NCBI GenBank assembly: GCA_002418775.1 | Contig: DIEU01000078.1 | Coordinates: 1-10,508, forward strand | Direction: 5' to 3' | Length of the DNA: 10,508 nucleotides | DNA from: Firmicutes bacterium UBA5766 | GTDB taxonomy: Bacteria; Bacillota; Desulfotomaculia; Desulfotomaculales; Nap2-2B | Shown here: positions 1 to 8,353 of the stretch, piece by piece | Layout: each line of letters begins with the position of its first letter | Numbering within the stretch: position 1 is the stretch's first letter | Translations under genes and position numbers: made by a program | The notes under the pieces: generated by a model | What the model was told of the DNA's origin: nothing | Database searches by the model: none | What the model saw: only the letters and a program-made list of their open reading frames with translations

Positions 1-43
1 CCTGAGTACGGGTTTATCTGGAAACTATATAAACAGTAGTTAG
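1..43. repeat. 43-bp direct repeat, copy 1 (upstream of the DUF262 gene)
   Basis: These 43 bases, beginning CCTGAGTACGGGTTTATCTG and ending AGTAGTTAG, recur in the same orientation at 9955-9997. I find only two mismatches (T/C at base 26 and C/T at base 34). Similarity stops sharply after the final TTAG. The left limit is unknown because this copy starts at the first base of the window. The copy lies about 160 bases before the start codon of the DUF262 gene; its partner lies 32 bases before the TIR-like gene. It could be a shared regulatory leader, a recombination or insertion site, or a fragment of a larger repeated element. Confidence 0.9.
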
Positions 44-200
44 GCCCTTAAGGCTACGATGCAGTTAAATGGTGTAGAATGCCAGAAAAAAATGTCATCG
101 ACTCTTAATGGATTGAACTTCTCACTGAAGATACTTGGCCGGTGGTAGAGAAATGACTCGCTTATTCACAGGCCAAAATTAATAAGGAGGCTACCAAATT

Positions 201-2108
201 ATGGCCGGATCAACATTCCAAACAAACCCTTTTGATCTATACAAACTTCTCGATGACTGCCATTGCGGAGTACTGCAGTTACCTGATTTTCAGCGCAGTT
301 GGGTTTGGGATGAAGAACGCATTAAAAGCTTGATCGCTTCGATTTCACGAGCCTTTCCTGTGGGCGCCTTGATGACTCTACATAGTGGGGGAAATGTAAA
401 TTTCAAACCTCGACCTATTGAAGGCGCACCTGCTGAGGCAAAACGGACATCCCCTTATTCCCTACTGCTTGATGGACAGCAACGCATGACTTCGCTTTAT
501 CAAGCTACCCTGCGAAGAAAAGTCGTAGAAACGGTTACCTCAAAAAAGAAAAAGGTAAAACGCTGGTTCTATATCGACATCCGAAAGTCGCTTGATCCTT
601 CACAGGATCGCGAAGATACAATCATTGGAGTACCAGAGGATCGCATTGTTCGAACCGACTTTGGACGTGAAGTTTTAATAGATCTTTCTTCAGCCGAGAA
701 GGAATACGCTTCTCTTATGTACCCGATCTCTGAGGTCTTCGATTGGGACAAGTGGCAGGATGGCTTTGACAAGTATTGGCGGGGTGATGAGAACGAGAGC
801 ACTCGTGACGAGTTCCGTGCTTTTAAACGTTTGATTCTGGAGAACTTTAAATATTACCGAGTTCCAGTGATTGCCTTAGATCGGTCGACTTCCAAGGAAG
901 CTGTGTGCGTTGTCTTTGAGAAAGTGAATACTGGGGGCAAGCCTCTTGATGCATTTGAGCTTGTTACCGCAATGTATGCTGCCGAAGGCCATGAATTGCG
1001 AAAAGATTGGTACGGAGACGACTCGGCAAAAGGACGACACCGGCGTTTTGCAGAAACTCTACGCCCTGCAGGTTTAGATACCGGTATCATTGCCAATGTT
1101 GCCAACACTGATTTCCTTCAGGCCATTTCGCTTTTTCATACACGCGACCTGCGACGTGCGGCAGAAGCTGCAGGAAAGAAAGGTAAGGAATTGCCAGCGG
1201 TTACAGGCAACCGCCAGGCTCTATTAAACCTGCCTCTTGACGCGTACAAGCGATATGAGGCACAGGTAGAGCAAGGATTCGTGCAGGCTGCGAAATTCCT
1301 TCACATGTTGCACATCTATCGCATTTTTGATCTTCCCTATCAGTCCCAAATTATACCGCTGGCAGCTATTCTTGCCGACATCGGTGATGCTTGGGAACAT
1401 GATGCCAACCGTGCCAAGCTAGTAAGATGGTACTGGAACGGCGTTTTCGGTGAACTCTACGGATCAGCGGTCGACACACGTATTGCACGCGATTTCATGG
1501 AAGTACCAATTTGGCTGGGAGGGGGCCCCGAACCTTCAACAGTGAGTGAGACCATGTTCCGTGATGACAGATTGAAGACCATGCGTATGCGCTTGTCTGC
1601 TGCATATAAGGGCGTTAATGCGCTCTTGATGAAGGAAGGTGTTCAAGATTTTCGTTCAGGACAAAGATTTGATCACACGGTTTTTTTCGGCGAGAATGTT
1701 GACATCCATCATATCTTCCCACAAGACTGGTGCAAAAAACATAGCATCAAGCCGGATGTGTATGATTCCATAATCAACAAGACTCCACTTTCCTACCGCA
1801 CTAATCGGATCATTGGCGGTTCAGCTCCATCTGAATACCTTGATAGACTACAAAGAGGCAATGAGATCACTCCACCAATCGAACCCGAAAGGCTCGACAC
1901 ATATCTCAAGTCTCATTTGATTGACCCTTCGTTTCTACGTTTTGACAGATTTGATGATTTCATGGCAGATCGACAAAAGCAACTATTGGCACTGATCGAG
2001 CACGCGACTGGAAAAGCTTCCTATGCCGGTGATTTTCCTGAAGAAGGTGAGGACGTTGAGGCCGATGAGGACACTATTGAAGCCGAACTGACAATTTCAG
2101 CGGAATGA
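201..2108 (+). CDS. DUF262 / HNH nuclease domain protein (GmrSD-like)
   Basis: This is a 635-residue protein of the DUF262 (ParB/sulfiredoxin-like) plus HNH architecture. The family includes the GmrSD modification-dependent restriction enzymes and many stand-alone defence nucleases. The N-terminal DUF262 domain has LPDFQRSWVWDEERI at 27-41, the hallmark DGQQR at 91-95 and the family signature VFEKVNTGGKPLDAFEL at about 238-254. A helical middle section follows. The C-terminal HNH-type site is DIHHIFP at 501-507 (H503-H504) with N526 and N535 downstream in the usual spacing. The last 25 or so residues are very acidic. The start is supported by AAGGAGG at 184-190, 10 bases before ATG. The gene appears intact and alone in its transcription unit. 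The expected role is nucleotide-dependent cleavage of foreign, possibly modified, DNA; the target is unknown. Family assignment is firm, substrate is inference. Confidence 0.9.
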   Translation: MAGSTFQTNPFDLYKLLDDCHCGVLQLPDFQRSWVWDEERIKSLIASISRAFPVGALMTLHSGGNVNFKPRPIEGAPAEAKRTSPYSLLLDGQQRMTSLYQATLRRKVVETVTSKKKKVKRWFYIDIRKSLDPSQDREDTIIGVPEDRIVRTDFGREVLIDLSSAEKEYASLMYPISEVFDWDKWQDGFDKYWRGDENESTRDEFRAFKRLILENFKYYRVPVIALDRSTSKEAVCVVFEKVNTGGKPLDAFELVTAMYAAEGHELRKDWYGDDSAKGRHRRFAETLRPAGLDTGIIANVANTDFLQAISLFHTRDLRRAAEAAGKKGKELPAVTGNRQALLNLPLDAYKRYEAQVEQGFVQAAKFLHMLHIYRIFDLPYQSQIIPLAAILADIGDAWEHDANRAKLVRWYWNGVFGELYGSAVDTRIARDFMEVPIWLGGGPEPSTVSETMFRDDRLKTMRMRLSAAYKGVNALLMKEGVQDFRSGQRFDHTVFFGENVDIHHIFPQDWCKKHSIKPDVYDSIINKTPLSYRTNRIIGGSAPSEYLDRLQRGNEITPPIEPERLDTYLKSHLIDPSFLRFDRFDDFMADRQKQLLALIEHATGKASYAGDFPEEGEDVEADEDTIEAELTISAE

Positions 2109-2183
2109 CTCGAAATATGATCAGCCCTTGAAAATAATTCCTTTCTGGCATAACAATAAAATTCAGCGAATCGCCAATAAATC

Positions 2184-2200
2184 CGGCTCCCGCTGAGCCG
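2184..2200. other. short perfect hairpin between the DUF262 and patatin genes
   Basis: CGGCTC (2184-2189) and GAGCCG (2195-2200) form a 6-bp GC-rich stem with a 5-base loop, 75 bases after the DUF262 stop codon. No T-run follows, so it is not a standard intrinsic terminator. The spacer 2109-2255 otherwise holds nothing I recognise. Confidence 0.4.
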
Positions 2201-2255
2201 TGTGTTGGGCCAAAACAACATCCTTTGCCAGGAAAGCCTGTAGAGGAGGAAAATC

Positions 2256-2611
2256 ATGACAAACGAACAGATAAAAGTAGATGCGGTCTTTGAGGGGGGT
2301 GGAGTTAAAGGCATTGGACTAGTTGGCGCAATTGCTGTAACAGAAGAAAAAAATTATCAGTTTGAGAATGTTGCCGGTACCTCAGTCGGCGCAATCGTTG
2401 CCGCCCTGATTGCCGCAGGCAACAAGTCAGATAAGTTAAAGCAGTTATAGGAAATTTGAGCTATAACGAGTTCAAGGACAAAGGACTGATTGACAAGATA
2501 CCTGTCATTGACGGATCTGCAAATCCTCCATGGCTAACTATAGGGCTAGGTTTGCATAATCGCATACTCCGGCCAGGGAAGAGAGGAAGTGATTTTTCGG
2601 TATGGTTCTGA
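2256..2611 (+). pseudogene. patatin-like phospholipase, frameshifted and truncated
   Basis: The first 64 codons encode the N-terminus of a patatin-like lipid acyl hydrolase: the oxyanion-hole glycine motif EGGGVKGIG (13-21) and the nucleophile elbow GTSVG (41-45, catalytic S43). The frame ends at TAG 2448-2450. Clear family sequence resumes in the +2 frame from 2441 (AVIGNLSYNEFKDKGLIDKI), so a one-base loss near 2440 explains the break. That frame runs to TGA 2609-2611, overlapping the cmr1 start by 10 bases. After about 2540 it no longer looks like patatin. The catalytic Asp (DG motif) and the rest of the roughly 300-residue fold are missing. A strong ribosome binding site (AGAGGAGGA, 2242-2250) remains. 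Patatin phospholipases occur as membrane-attacking effectors in CBASS-type defence, but no cyclase gene is nearby, so that role is only inference. Confidence 0.8.
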
Positions 2612-3510
2612 AAAGCATTTTTCAATTGAAAGCTTTAACGGAAATTTGGACGGCCAATGATGACCTCAGAAAAGGCAACATCCTTCGGGAAACCGGCCTG
2701 ACCGGTTCATTGCGGTGGTGGTACGAGGCGCTGGTGCGCGGCCTCGGGGGGTTTGCCTGCGGCGCCGTCGACGGGGGGTGTGGTTACGAGCCCGGTAAAA
2801 AGGATGAATCCGGGCGGGAAATACCCCGGGAGAAACAAATCTGCCCCGTTTGTGAATTATTCGGATGCACCGGCTGGAGCCGGAAGTTCCGCCTGCGGAT
2901 ATTGAATAGTGACGGGAAGCCGGCGTCGGTTGAGTGCCGCGCCGGCCGGGAATTTTACCTGGAATTTCTCTGGCTGAAGAAGCCTGGAGCAGAGGAGAGT
3001 TGGTTGTTGGACAGAAGTTTAAGGATTGCCGCCGAATATGGATCAATTGGCGGGAAAACAACTCTTAAGCCGCAGGCAAAGGTAAGCGCCGTCAAAGATT
3101 ACGGGCTTTTTAAAGTATTATCGGAACCGGATGTTTCTTCATCTTTAGAAGAGGCCAAAAAGTTTTTGGGCACATATAAGGCAAGCACGACAAATGACCC
3201 GGAATACCCGGATTTGCGCAATTTTTTCTTTTTGAAGGGCAGTTTTTTGGACAAAGATCAAATGAATAGTTTTTTTGAAGCTTTGCCCGGCACACCACTT
3301 GAAAATAAACAGGACCTGACAATAAAAGCGTTTATGAAGGGAAAAGTGGGAGACAGCAAGAAAATATTTTCTTTCCGGTCCGGCGGGGGGCGCGTCTGGG
3401 GCTACACCAGGAATGACGCCGAGCTGCTGATAGCGATGGGTGCCTTGAAAGCCGAACTGGGAATAAATGATATTATTATCGGTGAAAGGGTGATGACCGG
3501 TGAGTTATGA
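2602..3510 (+). CDS. cmr1: type III CRISPR RAMP protein, Cmr1-like (Cas7 group)
   Basis: This 302-residue protein carries the Cmr1 N-terminal signature: FQLKALTEIWTAND (7-20), RETGLTGSLRWWYEALVRGL (29-48) and CPVCELFGCTGW (81-92). C53, C60, C81 and C84 could hold zinc. A glycine-rich stretch near the C-terminus (SGGGRVWG) resembles a RAMP G-loop. Cmr1 sits at the 3' end of the crRNA in Cmr-type complexes and helps capture target RNA. The ATG is preceded by AGAGGAAG (2582-2589) at a longish spacing, with an in-frame stop just upstream (2590-2592), so no earlier start is possible. It is the first gene of the cas operon and overlaps the patatin remnant by 10 bases. Its stop overlaps the next gene's start. 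No promoter is clear. Confidence 0.88.
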   Translation: MVLKSIFQLKALTEIWTANDDLRKGNILRETGLTGSLRWWYEALVRGLGGFACGAVDGGCGYEPGKKDESGREIPREKQICPVCELFGCTGWSRKFRLRILNSDGKPASVECRAGREFYLEFLWLKKPGAEESWLLDRSLRIAAEYGSIGGKTTLKPQAKVSAVKDYGLFKVLSEPDVSSSLEEAKKFLGTYKASTTNDPEYPDLRNFFFLKGSFLDKDQMNSFFEALPGTPLENKQDLTIKAFMKGKVGDSKKIFSFRSGGGRVWGYTRNDAELLIAMGALKAELGINDIIIGERVMTGEL

Positions 3511-4687
3511 CATGCTCGCATATTTATGGGAAAACAAAGAGTGGGATATAGCTGCCTGTGAGTGGGGCAGTTGCGTGCCGTCCTTCATTCTTGACGCAAC
3601 CGATGATAATTATAAAGAAATCCGCCGGGAAAAAGCCCGGTTGCTAATCGAAGGGCTTCCAAAGCCGGCCGGGGAGCAATACAAAGTTTTTCATGAATTG
3701 GGCCTGTTAAAATTGCCTGAGGTGGAAAAGCTGCCGTCGTGCTCGTTTACCGTTCAATTTGTTTTTAAGCTGGCAAAACCTTATATTTCGCGGGACGACG
3801 AGGTTCTTTATCCGTCCAACAACCCGGTGCGCAAGGATAAGGTCTTTAAAATTCCCATGATTGCCCCTTCGGCCTGGAAAGGTCACCTGCGCAACGCTAT
3901 CAGGATCGGCCAGGGCAAAGAGGACGGCGATCCGGTTTTAGTCAGGCTGCTGGGCGGCCCGGAAAAAGAAGGGACGGAGGAGTTGGTTCAGGGCAGGGTC
4001 TTTTTTTACCCAACTTTTTTTACAAATATTCGTTGGGAAGTGATCAACCCGCATGATCGCAGGACAAAGGCAGGGACGAACCCCATCTATTTCGAATGCG
4101 TTCCGGAGGGCGAAAAGGGCAGGTTTGCCTTGCTGTACGTGCCGCACATGGCACTCAACGGAGTTCTTCCGGGCACGAGCGATTTTAAAAGGCAAGTTAA
4201 AGAAGACATGGAAGTTTTATTTAACGGCATTTCTGATATGATGCTCACTTACGGGTTTTCCGCCAGGAAAACAGCCGGATACGGCGCTGCAGATGATCAG
4301 TTGTCTTTTGAAGAAGGATCGCCTCCAGGAAAGGTTGAAATTCATTTGCGACCGGAGTTGCAAGCGGAGGCTGAAGCGGCAGCGGAAAATCGAGGCCGCT
4401 CCACTCCGGAGATATGCCGCAGTTGGATGGACAGCGAAGGGAACTTTCCTGTATATGATAAAAATAAGCGCAACAAGAAAGTTGTTGCCCGAGAATGGAG
4501 CAAGTCCTGGTTGAAGCGTTACATGGAGGCCAAGCGGGCCTGGGATGAGTACCGTATGCATTTCGAGAGCGACATGGTTAAGGCCGTTCCGGCTGAACGG
4601 AAGGTAACTGTCCATGCATTTAAAAAGCTCACCGAATTACATGAACTTGCCGGGAAAATCTGGCCTGCCGGTGGTGATTTCAAATGA
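3500..4687 (+). CDS. cmr6: type III CRISPR RAMP protein, Cmr6-like (Cas7 group)
   Basis: This 395-residue RAMP protein best fits Cmr6. It has KIPMIAPSAWKGHLRNAIR (117-135, the Cas7 'IPGSSLKG' position), INPHDRR (182-188) followed by NPIYFECVPEG, typical of the Cmr6 central region, and the G-loop YGFSARKTAGYGAADD (251-266). A roughly 115-residue, strongly charged helical tail follows the G-loop region; it is longer than I would expect for a standard Cmr6. The GTG at 3500 overlaps cmr1 by 11 bases; ATG at 3512, four codons in and preceded by GGTGAG, is an equally good start. Its stop overlaps the cas10 start as ATGA. The likely role is a backbone subunit near the crRNA 3' end. RAMP membership is certain; the Cmr6 label is recognition from motifs and operon position. 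Confidence 0.78.
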   Translation: MSYDMLAYLWENKEWDIAACEWGSCVPSFILDATDDNYKEIRREKARLLIEGLPKPAGEQYKVFHELGLLKLPEVEKLPSCSFTVQFVFKLAKPYISRDDEVLYPSNNPVRKDKVFKIPMIAPSAWKGHLRNAIRIGQGKEDGDPVLVRLLGGPEKEGTEELVQGRVFFYPTFFTNIRWEVINPHDRRTKAGTNPIYFECVPEGEKGRFALLYVPHMALNGVLPGTSDFKRQVKEDMEVLFNGISDMMLTYGFSARKTAGYGAADDQLSFEEGSPPGKVEIHLRPELQAEAEAAAENRGRSTPEICRSWMDSEGNFPVYDKNKRNKKVVAREWSKSWLKRYMEAKRAWDEYRMHFESDMVKAVPAERKVTVHAFKKLTELHELAGKIWPAGGDFK

Positions 4688-7404
4688 CTGATTATTTGAA
4701 ACAACTGAAAGATAATAAGGATAAAATTTTACTTGGTGAAATTGCAGCATATATTCATGATTTAGGAAAGTTGAATTCGATTTTTTTAGAAAAACAAATG
4801 GGAATAGAAACTGCAAAGAATTATGATCATAGTAATATCTTGTCATTAGACGAAAAATCAACTCATACCGGGAAGACTATTTTCTCTTTTTTACATGAGC
4901 ATTTGGAGCCTGATGGCGCCGATGGTTATGATATACTAACTGTCCATCATGGTTATGTTAATGGAAAAAAAGTCGATTTTAAGAAGCATAGTGATTTAGC
5001 GAAGACCATTATTCTCGCTGACAGGTTAAGTGCTACCGGAGATCGACAATGGGCGGATGATATTCAGTCTGGTAAATTTGTATTTAACGCTTCACCCTTT
5101 GGAGCAGAGTGTGAGATTGATATTGCTGAGATGGATAAAGTAAGAAAACAATTGTATCAATCTCTGGAAACAATAAACTTGATATGGAATAAATTAAAAA
5201 ATTCCGCATGTATTAGAGAAAAAATTATTAAGGAAGTTAGCTGTGCTTTTTACGAAGGAAAAAGTATTGCAGACACTCAGAGGCCGGCTAACGACATTGA
5301 TTTGTGGGATCATGCTCATTCCACTGCAACAATGTTCAAGGTCTTATGGGCACAAAAGATTTTGGGTGAGAATTTAAAAACTCAAAATCCTTCTCAGCCC
5401 AATGATGTTTTTACTGTTTTTATCGTAAATTTCGATATGGTAAAAATTTTTGCCCAGGTTGAAAAAATTGGTGATTTACAAGGACGTTTATCTGCTTTGC
5501 AAGAGATTCAGGATCTGCTTCAGCAAGTTTTAGAAGTGGATTACGCGGCAGGCAACGAGATTTACCGCGAACCGGGCCTTTCGTGTTTCCTCTTGCCGGT
5601 TCAGTTTGCGGAAGGTGAAGGGGAAAGGGAAATAAGAGAATTTCTTGATGATAAATTAAAGGAATTTTGTAAAGATAAGCTCCTGCTTCCATATGTTTTT
5701 GAAATCCGCAAAACCCAGCGGATATTTGACGTCCTCCCCGAAGTTCTCGGCGAATCCCGCGGGCGGAGCGTGCCGGCGAATTCGTGGCATCTCGGCGTGA
5801 TCAGTGAGTTGTGGAGCAAAGCACAAGAACGGGCAGAAGCATGTCCTTTATGTGGTTTGCTCCCTGTTGAAGGGAAAAGCGGGTCGCGCAGCAAAAACCT
5901 CTGTGGACTTTGCGGCAGGCTGAGGGAAGCCGGTCAGACAGGGCGCCGGCAGGGAGAAGGCACGGTCTGGGTTGATGAAATTGCCGACACGGAAACAAAC
6001 AGGCTTGCCGTCCTCTGTATTGAAGTTCCGCTGGAGCAGTGGTTGACAGAAAAGAACATGCTGCAACTTCATAGATTTCAACTGAAAAATGGGGATTCTA
6101 AAACAAAGACACTGTCCTATGAGCGCGTCAGGCGCTTGTGGGCCGCCGCGGATGATTATTTTAACCAGTTGACCGGGGAAATTAAAGAAGAACTGGGTGA
6201 ATGCGAACGGTTGAAGCTTGATTTGAAACCGGAAAATGAATCCCTGCCGATTGAGCAGGGACAATTTTATCTTACAGAACGGCCCGGAGGCGCAATATTA
6301 TACCTGGACAAAAACGGGGCGTGGCTGACGGTAACCCGCGTTAAAAACAAGTCTCAATGGCTTAAGGAACTAGAACAACCTCTAAAATTACGGCTGGACA
6401 GGCCCGGCGCGCCATGGTTCAAGGCAACCGTTGAAAATGTGGAATTCCAGAAGTATATCCCTTTCGCCGAAGTGTCAAGAGGGAAAAACTTTCTTGTATT
6501 ACTTGTGCCGGCCAGGCCGGCAAGAAAGCTCGCGGCGGATGCGCTGGATTCCTTTGAACGGACTTTCTCAAAAGCACTGGGCAAACTGCCCCTCAGTTTG
6601 GGCATTGTTTACTCGCCGGCCAGGTTTCCCCTGTCCTTGACGCTGCGTGGGGCGCTGGCCATGCAGAATTACCTGCGCGGAGAGTCGAACCGGCTCCGGC
6701 GTGCGGAGGTTGTAGAAGAACCGGTAAAAAAAGAAAGGTTTGTTTGCCTTAAGCTAAAGATAGACGGGGCGACTGAAGACGATATATCCTTTAAGATTGA
6801 CTGCGCGCTGGGAAACAACGAAACCGGTGAAATGAACAAGGACGACATTTATTATATAAGTCTTCCTGTTGTCCAGGACTCTAAGAAGCCGGACCAGGTA
6901 ACCCTGTGGGATGGGAAAGAATATGATCCCGTACCGGCAGGCGGCTTAAAAAAAGGAAATCAGTTGAAAATCCTGACCGGGAAGTTCGATTTTGAATTTC
7001 TGGACAGCACGGCGAGAAGGTTCGACTTGCGGCTGGAACGTGAAGGGAAGCGGATATGTCAGAGCCCCGGGCTGCGCCCGTTAGATGTGCGCCATTTAAA
7101 GCTCATAGAAAAGCTTGAAGAAACAATTAAACGGCTGCCGGATATAACCGATACGCGCCTCAGAAACGTGCACACCCTTTTACTGGCGAAATTTAAAGAA
7201 TGGCGTTTAGAAGATGTCCCAAGGGACTGTGAAGCCTGGTCGATTTACGAGAATTTTGCGGGGGCGGTCGTCCGGAAAGAATTTGGCGAACTGTCCCCCG
7301 AAGAGCAAAATTTTCTAAAGAAGTCCGTCCTGTCGGGACTTTTTTACAACTGGTTTGAACTTTTTTATCAGGTGGAGAAAAGAAATATCAGGGGGGATAG
7401 ATAA
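4684..7404 (+). CDS. csx11: Cas10-like large subunit, Csx11 / type III-C kind
   Basis: This 906-residue protein is the signature subunit of the complex. The N-terminus is an HD nuclease domain: YIHDLGK (H25-D26), THTGK (H61), HHGY (H88-H89) and LADRLSA (D113). A Palm-like region follows (about 235-370). A zinc ribbon is formed by C387/C390 and C407/C410. A second Palm-like region lies at about 540-660. There, the strand that should carry GGDD reads RGKN (599-602) before FLVLLVPA, then LSLGIVYSPARFPLSL, the usual post-GGDD strand. A helical C-terminus ends in FYNWFELFYQ. Known of the family: type III-C Cas10 (Csx11, over 900 residues) has an inactivated cyclase. Inference: HD nuclease probably active, no cyclic oligoadenylate made. 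ATG overlaps the preceding stop by 4 bases (ATGA). DNA up to about 5700 is much more AT-rich than the rest, suggesting a mosaic gene. Confidence 0.83.
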   Translation: MTDYLKQLKDNKDKILLGEIAAYIHDLGKLNSIFLEKQMGIETAKNYDHSNILSLDEKSTHTGKTIFSFLHEHLEPDGADGYDILTVHHGYVNGKKVDFKKHSDLAKTIILADRLSATGDRQWADDIQSGKFVFNASPFGAECEIDIAEMDKVRKQLYQSLETINLIWNKLKNSACIREKIIKEVSCAFYEGKSIADTQRPANDIDLWDHAHSTATMFKVLWAQKILGENLKTQNPSQPNDVFTVFIVNFDMVKIFAQVEKIGDLQGRLSALQEIQDLLQQVLEVDYAAGNEIYREPGLSCFLLPVQFAEGEGEREIREFLDDKLKEFCKDKLLLPYVFEIRKTQRIFDVLPEVLGESRGRSVPANSWHLGVISELWSKAQERAEACPLCGLLPVEGKSGSRSKNLCGLCGRLREAGQTGRRQGEGTVWVDEIADTETNRLAVLCIEVPLEQWLTEKNMLQLHRFQLKNGDSKTKTLSYERVRRLWAAADDYFNQLTGEIKEELGECERLKLDLKPENESLPIEQGQFYLTERPGGAILYLDKNGAWLTVTRVKNKSQWLKELEQPLKLRLDRPGAPWFKATVENVEFQKYIPFAEVSRGKNFLVLLVPARPARKLAADALDSFERTFSKALGKLPLSLGIVYSPARFPLSLTLRGALAMQNYLRGESNRLRRAEVVEEPVKKERFVCLKLKIDGATEDDISFKIDCALGNNETGEMNKDDIYYISLPVVQDSKKPDQVTLWDGKEYDPVPAGGLKKGNQLKILTGKFDFEFLDSTARRFDLRLEREGKRICQSPGLRPLDVRHLKLIEKLEETIKRLPDITDTRLRNVHTLLLAKFKEWRLEDVPRDCEAWSIYENFAGAVVRKEFGELSPEEQNFLKKSVLSGLFYNWFELFYQVEKRNIRGDR

Positions 7405-8352
7405 ATGGAAAAGCGCTTTCTATTCGAAAGGTATATCCTGCTGGCCATTGATCCGGTTCACATAGGGACGGGCGGTTACCGGCTGGGCCGGGTGGATAAC
7501 ACCATCGTCCGGGAGCCCGGCACTAATTTGCCCAAGATTCCTGGGACCAGCTTGAGCGGCGCGCTCCGGTCTTTTATGGCCCTCCGCAACGACAAGTTTC
7601 CTGATTGCGCCGGCCAGGGGCAGGCGCCGGACGGACCGGGGGAGGCCGTCGGAGCGGTCCACTGCGGAAAAAATGATTGTCCGGTATGTATGGCCTTTGG
7701 ATTTTCGCGCTTAAGAAGCAGTTTTCAGGGGCTGATCCAGATTTCAGACGCCCACCTTTTATTTTTCCCGGTTTACTCCTTTCACGGCCCGGTTTGGGTT
7801 GCTTGTGCCGCTTCTTTGACGGCGGCAGGCGCGACAGTGGAGGAATCTATTGAAGAAGAAGGCCTGATTAGGGTTGCCGCGGAAATGAAGCTTCAGGCGG
7901 GGGACAGGTTGAACCTGGGTTGGCTATTATTGCAGGTGGACGGAAAGGCGTTTGAATTGCCGGAGGCATTAAAATCATGTATACCTCAGCGTATTTTGAG
8001 CCGCACGGTGCTGGTACCGGACAACCTGTTTTCTCATATCGTAAATGATAATTTAGAAGTCCGCACGTCGGTTTCGATTGATCCCGGGACGGGGGCGGCC
8101 AGGGAGCACGCTCTCTTTACATACGAAGCGATTCCCCGCACCGCGGTAATGCAATGCGAAGTGACCACCAACGATCCTTCTTTATTCAGGGTACCGCCTG
8201 ACGGGCAAAAACCTTCCTTTTTAAAAGAAGAGCTAAAGGAGAAAATATACGAAGCGGCTGATTATATGCAGTGGCTGGGCATCGGCGGTATGAACACCAG
8301 GGGTATGGGGCGAATGCGGGTAATTTCTACGGTTAACGGGGGTGGGCAATAA
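7405..8352 (+). CDS. cmr4: type III CRISPR backbone protein, Cmr4-like (Cas7)
   Basis: This 315-residue protein matches Cmr4, the repeated backbone subunit that lines the crRNA and cuts bound target RNA at 6-nt intervals. Motifs in order are DPVHIGTGG (16-24), RVDNTIVREPGTNLPKIPGT (29-48, with D31 at the position of the catalytic aspartate of Cmr4/Csm3), CPVCMAFGFSR (92-102), LSRTVLVPDNLFSHIV in the second half, EVRTSVSIDPGTG, and the glycine-rich GIGGMNTRGMGRM near the C-terminus. C68, C87, C92 and C95 probably bind zinc. ATG directly abuts the cas10 stop, with AGGGGGG (7390-7396) as ribosome binding site. D31 suggests RNA cleavage is retained. Csm3 would be the alternative name, but the LVPD and EVRT motifs favour Cmr4. 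Confidence 0.87.
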   Translation: MEKRFLFERYILLAIDPVHIGTGGYRLGRVDNTIVREPGTNLPKIPGTSLSGALRSFMALRNDKFPDCAGQGQAPDGPGEAVGAVHCGKNDCPVCMAFGFSRLRSSFQGLIQISDAHLLFFPVYSFHGPVWVACAASLTAAGATVEESIEEEGLIRVAAEMKLQAGDRLNLGWLLLQVDGKAFELPEALKSCIPQRILSRTVLVPDNLFSHIVNDNLEVRTSVSIDPGTGAAREHALFTYEAIPRTAVMQCEVTTNDPSLFRVPPDGQKPSFLKEELKEKIYEAADYMQWLGIGGMNTRGMGRMRVISTVNGGGQ

Positions 8353-8353
8353 A

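Noticed and set aside
1..43. CRISPR repeat
   Set aside because: Only two copies nearly 10 kb apart with genes between them; no spacer-sized periodicity anywhere in the window.
92..145. 17-codon leader peptide before the DUF262 gene
   Set aside because: No ribosome binding site precedes it and it has no recognisable content; probably chance.
2184..2200. Intrinsic terminator for the DUF262 gene
   Set aside because: The hairpin is not followed by a run of T.
2145..2210. attC-like arrangement (GCATAAC … hairpin … GTTGGGC) after the DUF262 gene
   Set aside because: The two ends pair poorly and the arms around the CGGCTC/GAGCCG hairpin are very unequal in length.
2488..2560. Promoter for the cas operon (TTGACA at 2490-2495, TTGACG at 2508-2513, CATAAT at 2555-2560)
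   Set aside because: No pair of boxes has acceptable spacing (16-18), and the TTGAC stretches encode the patatin remnant.
8342..8353. GTG start for the Cmr5-like gene
   Set aside because: ATG 8354 has a better-spaced ribosome binding site and fits the end-to-end arrangement of the neighbouring genes.
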